Both the position numbers and the translations under genes were made by a program. The notes under the pieces are model-generated. The model worked only from the letters and a program-made list of their open reading frames with translations, ran no database searches and was not told where the DNA came from. Of a DNA stretch of 64,000 nt, positions 42,181 through 51,034 are shown one piece after another. The DNA lies in NCBI GenBank assembly GCA_003161255.1, contig PMOQ01000034.1, positions 1-64,000 on the forward strand. Reading direction: 5' to 3'. Position 1 is the stretch's first letter. Every line of letters begins with the position of its first letter. Source of the stretch: Acidimicrobiaceae bacterium. Its GTDB lineage: Bacteria > Actinomycetota > Acidimicrobiia > Acidimicrobiales > RAAP-2.

Positions 42181-42696
42181 GTGGTGCCCCTCGAACAATT
42201 GTGGGCCGGCTGGCGCCACGAGTACGTCACCGCGGCCACGGCGGCCGAGCGTACCGGCGCCGCCGACGAGTGTGTCTTTTGTCGCATCGCGGCGAGCGGG
42301 GAACCTTCGAGTGACAACGGCGTGGTGTGGCGGGGGGAGCAGACGCTGGTCGTGCTCAACCTTTATCCCTACGCGAGCGGGCACCTTTTGGTGCTGCCGC
42401 AACGCCACCTGGGGGACCTGAGCGAGCTGACCGAGACCGAATCGGTGGAGCTGTGGGGAGCTACCCGGGCGGCGCTGGCCGCCCTGCAACGGGCCTACGA
42501 ACCCGACGGCACCAACATCGGGGCGAATCTCGGCCGGGCGGCGGGCGCCGGCATCCCCCAGCACCTGCACCTGCACGCTCTGCCCCGATGGTCGGGCGAC
42601 ACCAACTTCATGACCACGGTGGCCGGGATCCGGGTCATGCCCGAGCCGCTCACCGTCGTCTGGGAGAAGCTCCACGCCGCCTGGCCGACGGGCTGA
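42181..42696 (+). CDS. HIT-domain nucleotide hydrolase/phosphorylase (Rv2613c-like)
   Basis: The 171-residue histidine-triad protein has the motif HLHLHALPRW, a CVFCRI zinc-knuckle-like start and LYPYASGHLLVLPQRHLGDL. The mycobacterial counterpart after thrS is an Ap4A phosphorylase, so hydrolysis or phosphorolysis of diadenosine polyphosphates is likely. These are by-products of aminoacyl-tRNA synthetases. It starts at GTG 42181, 6 nt after thrS, and is surely co-transcribed. Confidence 0.88.
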   Translation: MVPLEQLWAGWRHEYVTAATAAERTGAADECVFCRIAASGEPSSDNGVVWRGEQTLVVLNLYPYASGHLLVLPQRHLGDLSELTETESVELWGATRAALAALQRAYEPDGTNIGANLGRAAGAGIPQHLHLHALPRWSGDTNFMTTVAGIRVMPEPLTVVWEKLHAAWPTG

Positions 42697-42712
42697 GCCG
42701 ACCGGCCGGGCG

Positions 42713-44782
42713 TCAGCCCGGGGTCCGAGAGATCGCAGAGACCAGGTGTTCGGGGACCGGGTCGTAGTGGTCGTGCTCGGTGCGGAAGCGGCCGCGGCCG
42801 CCGGTGATGGCCCGCAGATCGACGGCGTAGCGGGCCAGCTCGGCGGTCGGGACGTAGGCCGCGACGATCTGCGCCCCATCCCCGCCAGAGTCGGTCCCTT
42901 GGATGCGGGCCCGGCGCGAGTGGAGGTCGCCGAGCACGTCGCCTTGGAGGTCGGCAGGGACGGTGACCTCGAGCCGGGAAATCGGCTCCAAGAGCACCGG
43001 CCCGGCGTTGGCCAACGCTTCGCGAAAGGCCAACGCCCCGGCCATCTTGAAGCTCAACTCCGAGGAATCTACGGAGTGGTACTTGCCGTCATCGACGGTC
43101 ACCGCCACGTCTTCGACCGGGTAGCCGAACGCGCCACCTCCAGCCATGGCTTCTCGGATGCCTTTTTCAACCGCCGGGATGTACTGGCGCGGGATCGCGC
43201 CACCCACCACCTCGTCGTGGAATTCGAAGCCCTTGCCGCGACCCAGGGGCTCGATGCGCACGTGGCACACCCCGAATTGGCCGTGGCCGCCAGATTGTTT
43301 CTTGTGCTTGCCCTCGGCCGCAGCCGTCTTCGAAACGGTCTCGCGATAGGCGATGAGTACGTCCTCGCGTTCGACGTGAACTCCGAATTTCCGGTTGAGC
43401 CGTTCGATGGTGACCGCCAAGTGCACCTCGCCGGCAACCCCGAGCACCGTTTGGTGCGTCTCGTCGACACGGGTCACGTTCAAAGCGGGGTCCTCTTCGC
43501 AGAGGCGCTGGAGGGCCGACATGAGCTTGTCGTCGTCGGCCCTCGAGGCGGGTCGAACGGCGGCCAAGAGGGCGGCCGGTTCGGGTTCGGGGAGCTTGAC
43601 CAGCACCGGGGTGCCTTTGGGCGCCAAGGTGTCGCCGGTGCGGGTGGCCGAGAGCCTCGGCACTCCGACGAAGTCGCCGGCCACCACCTCGGCCACCGGT
43701 GTGGCCTCGTGGCCGCGCAGGGTTTCAAGCACGTGGAGTCGCTCGTCGGAACGGCTCCTCGGGTTGGTGAGCACCACGTCTGGCCGCAGGGTGCCCGAGA
43801 GCACCTTGCACAAGGAGATCTTGCCGGCGTGGGAGTCAGAGAGGGTCTTGAAGACCCTCAACAGCGGGGGAGCGGCCGGGTCACACCTCACCTCGGTCGT
43901 GGTGTCTCCGGCGTCGACGATGATCGGAGGGCGTTGGTCCGGCGCCGGTCCGAGTTCGACGAGCAGGGTGGCCAACCGGTCCACGCCCACGCCGGTCGCA
44001 CCCGAGCAGCACAAGACGGGGAACACCGAGCCTGCCGCGACGCCACCGGCCAGGCTGGATTCGAGCTCGTCACGTCCGATGGTCTCGCTGTCGAGGTAGC
44101 GGGCCATGAGGTCGTCGTCACCGACCACGATGCCTTCGACCAATTGCTCGTGCACCTCGTGCTCGGTGTTCACCAGTTCGTCGGGAATCGGACCCTTGAT
44201 CCCGCGGATCGGCGGTCCCGAGCCCAGGTCGTAGAGGGTGGCGGTGTCATCGAGTAGATCGATCACACCGCGAAAGCCGGCTTCAGAACCGACGGGCAGC
44301 TCGACGGGGGCGACCCCGGCGCCGAAGGCGCCGCGCACCTCGGCGAGCACCCGGTCGAAGTCGGCCCGTTCGCGGTCGAGCTTGTCGATGACCACCACGC
44401 GGGGTAGCCCGAGGGCGGTGGCGGCCCGCCAGGCGTCCTCGGTCTGGGCCTGCACGCCGTCGGTAGCGCTGACCACGACGACGGCCAGATCGCACAGCGC
44501 GAGGGCAGCCACCATGTCGGCGGCGAAGTCGGCGTAGCCCGGTGCGTCGAGCAGGTTCACCTTCACCCCGCCGACGTTGAACGGCGCGATGGCCAAGGAG
44601 ACCGACAATTGCCGGCTGGCCTCTTCGGGCTCGAAGTCACAGACCGTGGTCCCCCGCTCGACCGAACCCTGGCGGGCAATGGCCCCGGCCGAGGCGAGCA
44701 GGGCCTCGGCCAACGTCGTCTTGCCCGCCCCGTGATGTCCGACCAGGGCGACGTTGCGGATGCTCGAGGGTGACAATGTCAC
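42713..44782 (-). CDS. EF-G2-like (FusA2) translational GTPase
   Basis: The 689-residue protein has the EF-G order: G domain with Walker A GHHGAGKT (15-22), switch I ERGTTVCDF, DAPGY and IDKLD in place of the usual NKxD. Domains II to V follow, with EEDPALNVTRVDETHQTVLG, GHGQFGVCHVRIEP, the domain IV loop FHDEVVGGAIPRQYIPAVEKGI and FRTEHDHYDPVPEHL at the end. The diverged G4 motif and switch I match the second EF-G paralogue of mycobacteria, whose role is not settled. It starts at GTG 44782 behind AGGAGGTG. It lies in reverse orientation between the HIT gene and pgsA, genes that are adjacent in mycobacteria. Confidence 0.88.
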   Translation of the reverse strand: MTLSPSSIRNVALVGHHGAGKTTLAEALLASAGAIARQGSVERGTTVCDFEPEEASRQLSVSLAIAPFNVGGVKVNLLDAPGYADFAADMVAALALCDLAVVVVSATDGVQAQTEDAWRAATALGLPRVVVIDKLDRERADFDRVLAEVRGAFGAGVAPVELPVGSEAGFRGVIDLLDDTATLYDLGSGPPIRGIKGPIPDELVNTEHEVHEQLVEGIVVGDDDLMARYLDSETIGRDELESSLAGGVAAGSVFPVLCCSGATGVGVDRLATLLVELGPAPDQRPPIIVDAGDTTTEVRCDPAAPPLLRVFKTLSDSHAGKISLCKVLSGTLRPDVVLTNPRSRSDERLHVLETLRGHEATPVAEVVAGDFVGVPRLSATRTGDTLAPKGTPVLVKLPEPEPAALLAAVRPASRADDDKLMSALQRLCEEDPALNVTRVDETHQTVLGVAGEVHLAVTIERLNRKFGVHVEREDVLIAYRETVSKTAAAEGKHKKQSGGHGQFGVCHVRIEPLGRGKGFEFHDEVVGGAIPRQYIPAVEKGIREAMAGGGAFGYPVEDVAVTVDDGKYHSVDSSELSFKMAGALAFREALANAGPVLLEPISRLEVTVPADLQGDVLGDLHSRRARIQGTDSGGDGAQIVAAYVPTAELARYAVDLRAITGGRGRFRTEHDHYDPVPEHLVSAISRTPG

Positions 44783-45151
44783 ACAGCACCTCCTGTGGCG
44801 CCGAACCGCTCGAGCTCCCTCGAACAGTCGTGCGTTTTGCGAGCATACGTGGGCCGGCCCCGGGCGCGTCGGGGCCGGCCGGTCCGGTTCGATCTCCGCC
44901 GCTCGACCCGCCCCTGACCAGCCATCGCGGGTCCCCGAGACGGCGGTGGGGGGCCGACGAGACGGCCGGGGACCCACCGCGAGAACAGCGGCGGACCCCG
45001 CTGGACCCGGCCGTGAAGATCGGCCCCAAGCGGGGTTCTCGGGATCCTGGGTGGTATCGTTGAACCCCAGAAGAGGGCAGACGGCGGCCCAGGCGAGATC
45101 CCATCTGTGGGCCGTGCGATCCCCGAAACGACGCCGTTCGCGTCGACGAGG
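44783..45151. other. Divergent intergenic region between fusA2-like gene and pgsA
   Basis: The gap holds the Shine-Dalgarno of the minus-strand GTPase (about 44787-44794) and a -10-like TATCGT at 45055-45060 on the plus strand, giving pgsA a leader of about 135 nt. No gene is supported in this GC-rich stretch. Confidence 0.35.
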
Positions 45152-45190
45152 GACTTGGGGTGGCAGAGATCCAAGGGCGCCCCCCAAGTC
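45152..45190 (+). promoter_or_regulatory. Strong stem-loop directly before the pgsA ribosome-binding site
   Basis: GACTTGGGG (45152-45160) pairs perfectly with CCCCAAGTC (45182-45190), and GGC/GCC pairs extend it inward. AGAGGAGAAAC and the ATG follow at once. A 9-bp stem this close to the initiation region may modulate translation of the lipid operon. Confidence 0.45.
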
Positions 45191-45201
45191 AGAGGAGAAA
45201 C

Positions 45202-46104
45202 ATGTTCGACGGACGCTGGCGAGAGGCGGTGGACCGGACCACCGGACCGGTCGGCCGGACCCTGGTCCGCCACGGGGTGACCGCCGACGTGCTCACCGGT
45301 TCAGGTCTGGTGTTCGCAGGGGCCACCGCCGTCGCCGTTGCCACGGGGCACTTGCTGCTGGCCGTCCCGCTCCTCGCCCTCACCGGCTTTCACGATCTGT
45401 TCGACGGGCCCGTGGCCAAGGCCGGGGGCACTGCGTCGGTCCGCGGCGCCTTCTTCGACTCGGTGAGCGACCGGGTCGCCGACATCGTCGTCATGGGGGG
45501 AGTGGCCTGGTACTTGGTGACCCGGCACGAGGGGCACCTGGTCCTGTTGCCCCTGGCCATCCTCGGGGTCACCTTCCTCGTCTCCTACGAGCGGGCCAAG
45601 GCCGAGGCCCTGGGGCTGAGCGCCAAGGGCGGTCTGATGGAGCGGGCCGAGCGCATGATCCTGCTCGGGGTGGGGTTCTTGGCCGCCTGGCTGTTGGTTC
45701 CGGTGCTCTGGGTCCTGCTCGCACTCACCGCCGCCACCGCCATCGGGCGTTTTGTGCGGGTCTGGAATGCAGCCGAAGGCCCGGCGCGCACCGCCGCCGA
45801 CGCTCGGGCGTCGGTGCGGGCCGAAGAGGGTGTGGCCGGCATCGCCGCGGCATCGGGCGACCGGACGGCCCGATCCCACTGGCGCCAGGGTCGGGTGGAC
45901 AGCCGGTGGCGGGCCCGGCGGGAGGGTGCAACGCATGCGCGCGCCCTCGGACGGGCCGGAGAACCGGTCGGCCGGTGGCGGGCCCGACGCCAAGAGGCAC
46001 CGGCCAGCCGGACCGGTCGGGCCATGCGGGCCCGGCGGGTCCGTGAGAGGCAAGGCGCGCGAGCCGTGCGTGGCACCGGCCCGTCGGGCCGCCGCCGGAT
46101 CTGA
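45202..46104 (+). CDS. pgsA: CDP-alcohol phosphatidyltransferase, phosphatidylinositol(-phosphate) synthase type
   Basis: The 300-residue membrane protein has the CDP-alcohol transferase signature DG-x2-A-x11-G-x3-D-x3-D in FDGPVAKAGGTASVRGAFFD and SVSDR; the usual Arg after A is Lys here. About six helices follow. By synteny with mycobacterial HIT-pgsA-acyltransferase-pimA it makes phosphatidylinositol phosphate, the precursor of PI mannosides. The last 95 or so residues form an Arg-rich hydrophilic tail (RWRARREG, RWRARRQE, RARRVRERQ) not seen in the family. The start at 45202 follows GAGGAGA. Confidence 0.85.
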   Translation: MFDGRWREAVDRTTGPVGRTLVRHGVTADVLTGSGLVFAGATAVAVATGHLLLAVPLLALTGFHDLFDGPVAKAGGTASVRGAFFDSVSDRVADIVVMGGVAWYLVTRHEGHLVLLPLAILGVTFLVSYERAKAEALGLSAKGGLMERAERMILLGVGFLAAWLLVPVLWVLLALTAATAIGRFVRVWNAAEGPARTAADARASVRAEEGVAGIAAASGDRTARSHWRQGRVDSRWRARREGATHARALGRAGEPVGRWRARRQEAPASRTGRAMRARRVRERQGARAVRGTGPSGRRRI

Positions 46105-46133
46105 GCCGTACGCCGCCGCCGGAGCCCACCGAC

Positions 46134-47063
46134 ATGGCGGAGTCCACCGCGAAGTCCAAGGCAACCTATTGGGTGTACCGCGCCCTCGGCGGCGCGCTGT
46201 CCGCCCTGCCCGAGCCGGCGGCCAACCTGGCCGCCGCCGTCGTCGGCGAAGTGCTGGCCCGACGGCGCTTCGGCCCGAAGGAGCTGTCGGCCCGTCATCT
46301 GACGCGGGTGTTGGCGACGGCGTCCCCGGTCGCCTCCCCTGACCCCGATCTCGTGCGGCGCTGGTCGCGCCGGGCCTTCCGGGCCTACGCCCGCTACTGG
46401 GTCGAGGGGGCCCGGCTCCCGGCGACGGGGATCGCCGAGGTGAACCAACGCATGATGGTCGAGCGGGGCTACGAGCACCTCGAAGCGGCGATGGCCGCCG
46501 GTGGCGGCGTCGTGATGGCGTTGCCCCACGTCGGGAGCTGGGAGTGGGGCGGGGCCTTTCTCGCCTCCGAGGGGTACCCGATGACCAGCGTGGCCGAAGT
46601 GATCGAGCCACCCGAGCTCTTCAAGTGGTTCATCGACCAGCGCCGGGCGATGGGACTCACCATCGTGCCGTTGGGAGCCGACTCGGCGAGCGCGGTTTTG
46701 ACGCGGCTGCGCGAGGGTGGGCTAGTCGGGCTCCTGTGTGACCGCGACTTGCAAGGCCACGGGGTAAACGTCGAGTTCTTCGGCGAGGAGACCACCTTCC
46801 CCGCCGGGCCGGCGACGGTTGCGCTTCGCACCGGGGCGACCTTAATCACCGCCGTGGTCTACAGCGGTCCGGGGCGCGACCACACCGCGGTGATCTCCGC
46901 GCCTATCTCGACCGAGCGCACCGGCAGCTTCCGAAAGGACGTGGGCCGGATCACCCAGGAGATCGCCCGACACTTCGAGGGATACATCCGCCGGTCGCCC
47001 GAGCAGTGGCACCTCTTCCAGCCCAACTGGCCGAGCGACCCACCGCTGCCGGGCGAGAACTGA
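46134..47063 (+). CDS. LpxL/HtrB-family acyltransferase (PatA-like, PIM acylation)
   Basis: The 309-residue protein has the lysophospholipid-type acyltransferase active-site motif H-x4-E in LPHVGSWEWG, followed by MGLTIVPLGADSASAVLTRLREGGLVGLLCDRDLQGHG and FFGEETTFPAGPATVALRTGA. An N-terminal amphipathic or membrane segment is near residues 15-40. In the PI mannoside pathway PatA acylates the mannose that PimA adds. Position between pgsA and pimA supports this assignment. Confidence 0.85.
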   Translation: MAESTAKSKATYWVYRALGGALSALPEPAANLAAAVVGEVLARRRFGPKELSARHLTRVLATASPVASPDPDLVRRWSRRAFRAYARYWVEGARLPATGIAEVNQRMMVERGYEHLEAAMAAGGGVVMALPHVGSWEWGGAFLASEGYPMTSVAEVIEPPELFKWFIDQRRAMGLTIVPLGADSASAVLTRLREGGLVGLLCDRDLQGHGVNVEFFGEETTFPAGPATVALRTGATLITAVVYSGPGRDHTAVISAPISTERTGSFRKDVGRITQEIARHFEGYIRRSPEQWHLFQPNWPSDPPLPGEN

Positions 47064-47069
47064 GGCACC

Positions 47070-48179
47070 GTGCGCGTTGCCATGGTCTGTCCGTACAGTG
47101 TGAGCCGCCCCGGCGGGGTCCAGGGCCAGGTGGTGGGACTGGCCCGGGCACTTCGCTCGCTCGGGCTCGACGTGACCGTCGTTGCCCCAGACGACAAGCG
47201 GCCGATCGGGCTCGACGGGGACACCTATGTGGTCGGGCGCTCGACCGGGCTCCGTTCGAACGGCTCGGTGGCACCGGTCGCACTGTCGCCCTTCGCCGCC
47301 GCCCGGGCCGAACGGTTCACCGCCGGTGGCGATTTCGACATAGTCCACCTCCATGAGCCACTGGCCCCGGTGGTGGGCTACGGCTGTGTGGCCCGATCTC
47401 CGCTCCCGCTCGTCGGCACCTACCACCGGTCGGGGGACTCGACGTGGTACACGCTGATGGCCCCGGTCGCCCGGTGGGCCAACGCCCGACTCTCGGCCCG
47501 CACCGCCGTCAGCGAGGAGGCGGCAGCGACCGCCCGAGCGGCGATGGGCGGTGACTACGAAGTCCTCTTCAACGGGGTGGAGGTGCAACGCTTCGCGTCG
47601 GCCGAGCCGACCCCGACCGACGGGCCGACCGTCCTGTTCCTCGGTCGGCACGAGACGCGCAAGGGCCTCGAAGTGTTGCTCGACGCATTCGCCCAGGTAC
47701 CCGAGACCGCGACGCTGTGGGTCGCCGGCGACGGCCCGTCGACCGAGGGCCTTCGGCGCCGGCATCCCTCCTCGGCCCGGTTGCAGTGGTTGGGAGTGCT
47801 CTCCGACGAGGAGGTCGCCCGGCGCCTGGCCGGTGCCCACATTCTCTGCGCGCCTTCGCGGCGCGGGGAGTCGTTCGGGATGGTGCTGCTCGAGGGGATG
47901 GCGGCACGCTGCGTCGTGGTCGCCTCAGACATTCCGGGCTATCGCGACGCTGCGGGCGGTCACGCCATCCTCGTGCCACCCGGTGACGTCAAGGCCCTGG
48001 CCAAGGCCCTGGTGGAAACCGTGGCCCAGGTGTCGCTCGGCACCGGACGGTCCACCGATGCCGCCCTGAACGGCGCGTCGGCCCACGCCGCTGACTGGTC
48101 GATGGGGCGGCTCGCGACCCGCTACGCGGAGATCTACCAGGAGGCCGTGGGGTCTGGGTCCCCCCGCGCCGGGCAGTAA
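47070..48179 (+). CDS. pimA: Phosphatidylinositol alpha-mannosyltransferase (GT4)
   Basis: The 369-residue GT-B glycosyltransferase starts MRVAMVCPYSVSRPGGVQGQVVGLARAL, matching PimA of mycobacteria (PY-S-PGGVQ loop). DIVHLHEPLAP, TYHRSGDS, the GDP-Man binding FLGRHETRKGLEVLLDAF and E-x7-E in ESFGMVLLEGMA follow. It transfers the first mannose from GDP-mannose to phosphatidylinositol at the inner membrane face. GTG start 6 nt after the acyltransferase stop: same operon. Confidence 0.88.
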   Translation: MRVAMVCPYSVSRPGGVQGQVVGLARALRSLGLDVTVVAPDDKRPIGLDGDTYVVGRSTGLRSNGSVAPVALSPFAAARAERFTAGGDFDIVHLHEPLAPVVGYGCVARSPLPLVGTYHRSGDSTWYTLMAPVARWANARLSARTAVSEEAAATARAAMGGDYEVLFNGVEVQRFASAEPTPTDGPTVLFLGRHETRKGLEVLLDAFAQVPETATLWVAGDGPSTEGLRRRHPSSARLQWLGVLSDEEVARRLAGAHILCAPSRRGESFGMVLLEGMAARCVVVASDIPGYRDAAGGHAILVPPGDVKALAKALVETVAQVSLGTGRSTDAALNGASAHAADWSMGRLATRYAEIYQEAVGSGSPRAGQ

Positions 48180-48191
48180 CCTGACGAGGCG

Positions 48192-49268
48192 ATGAGCAAT
48201 TCGCCCTCCTCTCCAGCGCCGCCACCCCGCCCGCCCTCGTCGGGCGGCGGGGCCGGGGGACAATCGGGTCGCAGCGGCAACCGGCGAGGCTCTTCTTCTG
48301 GGCGCCGCGGTGGTCGGGGCGGACAGAGCAACGGGGGGAGGACCTCGAATTCGGGCTCTCGCGGCGGCTCGGGCCGCACCGGTGGATCCGGGCGCCCGGG
48401 AGGCTCGGGTCGGGGCGGGGCGGGGAGTCGCGTCCCCCAAGAGTTGGCCGTCCCGGTCACCGTCGTCGCCCCGCCGGACGCGCCCGAAGAACAGGGCGCG
48501 GCGAAAGTGGGGGACCGGCGACGCCGACTGCTGACGGTGATCGACGGGCTGGGTGCGGGCCTGGTGGTCGGTGTGGTGCTCGGACTCGCAGTCGGGCTCC
48601 TCGTCGGGGTGATCGCCGGGATCATCGTGGCGGTGGCGCTGTCATTCGCCATCGCCCGGGGTGCCACCGCCGTGGTCCTGGGCGTACTGGGCGCACAGCC
48701 GGTAGACGAGGACGAGTTCCCCGGCGTGCACAACATCGTCGAAGGGCTGTGTGCCACCTTCGGGCTGCGGGTCCCCCGCCTCATGGTCATCGAGGACACA
48801 ATCCCTAACTCCTGCGTGCTTGGCTCGGGATCGAGTGCCGTGCTCGTAGTCACGACCGGGCTGGTCGATGGGCTCGGGTTGATCGAGATGGAGGGGGTCA
48901 TGGCCCACGAGTTGGCCCACCTGAAGCGCCACGATGGGGCCGTCTCTTCGGTGGCGCTGACCGCCTTGTTGCCGCTCGTGTGGTTGACCGGCAGTGACCG
49001 CCTTGTACACACCGCTGTTGGCCGCGGCCGGGAGTACCTGGCCGACCAGATCGCCGTGGCCACCGTCCGTTACCCACCCGGGCTCCGCGATGCCCTCGAC
49101 GTCCTCCAACACGGTCCCGAACCCGGCGTCGGCTCGGTGTTCACCGGTCGGCGCATGGCGCTGACCCGCTGGCTCTGGGTCGACCCGATGGTCGGACGTC
49201 GCGACGCCCCCCTCGTCGGCGAGCTCGACGCCACGCCCGTGCGGATCGCCGCCCTCGCCGAATGGTGA
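48192..49268 (+). CDS. M48-family (HtpX-like) membrane metalloprotease with Gly/Ser/Arg-rich N-terminus
   Basis: The 358-residue protein begins with an 80-residue low-complexity tail of Gly, Ser, Arg and Pro (GGRGGQSNGGR, GGSGRTGGSGRPGG). Two membrane helices follow (about 117-158), then an M48 domain. Zinc motif HELAH (His239, Glu240, His243) is followed by the third ligand Glu in GREYLADQIAV. ENV-like IEDTIPNSCVLGSG is typical of HtpX/Ste24 proteins, which degrade damaged membrane proteins. The disordered basic N-terminus is unusual and would be cytosolic. It starts 12 nt after pimA. Confidence 0.82.
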   Translation: MSNSPSSPAPPPRPPSSGGGAGGQSGRSGNRRGSSSGRRGGRGGQSNGGRTSNSGSRGGSGRTGGSGRPGGSGRGGAGSRVPQELAVPVTVVAPPDAPEEQGAAKVGDRRRRLLTVIDGLGAGLVVGVVLGLAVGLLVGVIAGIIVAVALSFAIARGATAVVLGVLGAQPVDEDEFPGVHNIVEGLCATFGLRVPRLMVIEDTIPNSCVLGSGSSAVLVVTTGLVDGLGLIEMEGVMAHELAHLKRHDGAVSSVALTALLPLVWLTGSDRLVHTAVGRGREYLADQIAVATVRYPPGLRDALDVLQHGPEPGVGSVFTGRRMALTRWLWVDPMVGRRDAPLVGELDATPVRIAALAEW

Positions 49269-49399
49269 GGAGACGAGGACCCGGCGACCGTCCATCACCC
49301 CGGTTCGTGTCGGGCGTCGCCCCTCTCGCTCAGATGTGTGCCTGACGCACCGCGCGGTGAGCGGGCACGGTGCCCGACGGCGCTCGACCTGGTGGTCGG

Positions 49400-49405
49400 T
49401 AAGAT
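49400..49405 (+). promoter_or_regulatory. -10 box TAAGAT, leaderless start of pdxS
   Basis: TAAGAT ends 6 nt before the ATG at 49412 and no ribosome-binding site is seen. Confidence 0.45.
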
Positions 49406-49411
49406 GGGGCC

Positions 49412-50326
49412 ATGACGAGCGACGCGGCTGGGGCGGCCCCGGAGTCCGAGCGCAGCACCGGGACCTTCACGGTCAAACGCGGCCTGGCCGACATGCTGCG
49501 TGGTGGGGTGATCATGGACGTGGTCACCGCGGACCAGGCCAAGATTGCCGAAGACGCCGGGGCGGTGTCGGTGATGGCCCTCGAGCGGGTCCCCGCCGAT
49601 ATCCGACGGGACGGCGGTGTCGCCCGCATGAGTGACCCGGCCCTGATCGAGGCCATACAGGAGGCCGTGACCATCCCGGTGATGGCCAAGGCCCGCATCG
49701 GCCACTTCGCCGAGGCACAGGTGCTCCAAGCCTTGGCCGTCGACTACATCGACGAGAGCGAGGTCCTCACTCCCGCCGACGAGGCCCACCACATCGACAA
49801 GTGGGCCTTCTCGGTCCCCTTCGTGTGCGGGGCGACCAACCTCGGCGAAGCCCTGCGCCGGATCTCAGAGGGTGCGGCGATGATCCGCTCCAAAGGTGAG
49901 GCCGGCACGGGCAACATTGTCGAGGCGGTTCGCCACCTGCGCTCGATCATCGGAGACATCCGACGGCTCACCCAGGCTGACGGGCCCGAACAGTACGGCT
50001 GGGCCAAGCATTTGTCGGCGCCGATCGGGCTGGTCCAAGAGATCGCCCGGACCGGGCAGCTGCCCGTCCCGCTCTTTTGTGCTGGCGGGATCGCCACGCC
50101 TTCAGACGCCGCGTTGGTGATGCAGCTAGGGGCCGAAGCGGTGTTCGTCGGTTCGGGGATTTTCAAGAGCAGCGACCCTCCTCGTATGGCCCGGGCCATC
50201 GTGGAGGCGACCACCCACTACGAAGACGCCGAGCATGTCGCCAAGGTGAGTCGGGGTCTGGGTGAGGCCATGCGGGGCGAAGAGATGACCGAGATCACCG
50301 AGCGTTTGGCCGATCGGGGCTGGTGA
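49412..50326 (+). CDS. pdxS: Pyridoxal 5'-phosphate synthase subunit PdxS
   Basis: The 304-residue TIM-barrel enzyme shows all landmarks: [16 protein letters not shown] at the N-terminus, catalytic Lys in [24 protein letters not shown], second Lys in [13 protein letters not shown], and FVGSGIFKS phosphate binding. It forms PLP from ribose 5-phosphate, glyceraldehyde 3-phosphate and the ammonia supplied by PdxT, whose gene follows 22 nt downstream. The 12-mer of PdxS with PdxT is cytosolic. Confidence 0.96.
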   Translation: MTSDAAGAAPESERSTGTFTVKRGLADMLRGGVIMDVVTADQAKIAEDAGAVSVMALERVPADIRRDGGVARMSDPALIEAIQEAVTIPVMAKARIGHFAEAQVLQALAVDYIDESEVLTPADEAHHIDKWAFSVPFVCGATNLGEALRRISEGAAMIRSKGEAGTGNIVEAVRHLRSIIGDIRRLTQADGPEQYGWAKHLSAPIGLVQEIARTGQLPVPLFCAGGIATPSDAALVMQLGAEAVFVGSGIFKSSDPPRMARAIVEATTHYEDAEHVAKVSRGLGEAMRGEEMTEITERLADRGW

Positions 50327-50348
50327 TCGGCGCGGCGCTCGCTGCGCC

Positions 50349-50957
50349 ATGACGATCGGGATCCTGGCGCTGCAGGGCGACGTTCGCGAACACGCCCTCG
50401 CCTTCGCCGAGTTGGAAGTAGCGACGACCCCGGTTCGTCGGCCCGCCGACCTCGAGGGTCTGGCGGGAATCGTCCTTCCCGGCGGTGAGTCGACCACCTT
50501 GTCGATGCTCCTCGAGTCCTCTCAACTCTTCGAGCCGCTAGGGGCCGTCATCGCCGGTGGCCTCCCGGTCTTTGGGACCTGTGCGGGGCTGGTGCTCTTG
50601 GCAGCCGACGTCCTCGACGGCCGGCCCGATCAACGGACCTTCGGCGCCCTCGACTGCGTGGTCCGTCGCAACGGCTACGGGCGTCAGCGCGACTCGTTCG
50701 AAAGTGAGCTGTCGGCACCGACCCTCGCAGCCGAGCTCGAGATGCCGGACAGCGCGCTGCCCGCGGTATTCATCCGGGCTCCGGTCGTAGTCACCGCCGG
50801 GCCGGGCGTCGAGGTACTGGCCAGCTTGTCGAGCCAGGGCGGAGGCCGGGACCCGGTGGCCGTGCGCCAGGGCAGTGTGCTGGCCACCGCCTTTCACCCC
50901 GAGCTGACCGGCGACCGACGACTGCACCGGGTCTTCGCCCGGATGGTCGCACGATAA
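50349..50957 (+). CDS. pdxT: Pyridoxal 5'-phosphate synthase glutaminase subunit PdxT
   Basis: The 202-residue class I glutamine amidotransferase has IGILALQGDVREH at the start, LPGGESTTLSMLL, nucleophile Cys in GTCAGLVLLA, RNGYGRQRDSFE, and His/Glu in AFHPELTGD. It hydrolyses glutamine and channels ammonia to PdxS. It is the standard partner and gene order (pdxS-pdxT), followed by yebC as in mycobacteria. Confidence 0.95.
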   Translation: MTIGILALQGDVREHALAFAELEVATTPVRRPADLEGLAGIVLPGGESTTLSMLLESSQLFEPLGAVIAGGLPVFGTCAGLVLLAADVLDGRPDQRTFGALDCVVRRNGYGRQRDSFESELSAPTLAAELEMPDSALPAVFIRAPVVVTAGPGVEVLASLSSQGGGRDPVAVRQGSVLATAFHPELTGDRRLHRVFARMVAR

Positions 50958-51034
50958 GAAGAGGGCGCCGGACCTCCGATAACATCGCCCCGGCGGCTTC
51001 TCGGGGAGACCGGGAGAGGGAGACAGCACCAAAC

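Noticed and set aside
42746-44257. Long plus-strand frame opposite the EF-G2-like gene
   Set aside because: The EF-G motifs on the minus strand are complete, so the opposite frame is a codon-bias shadow.
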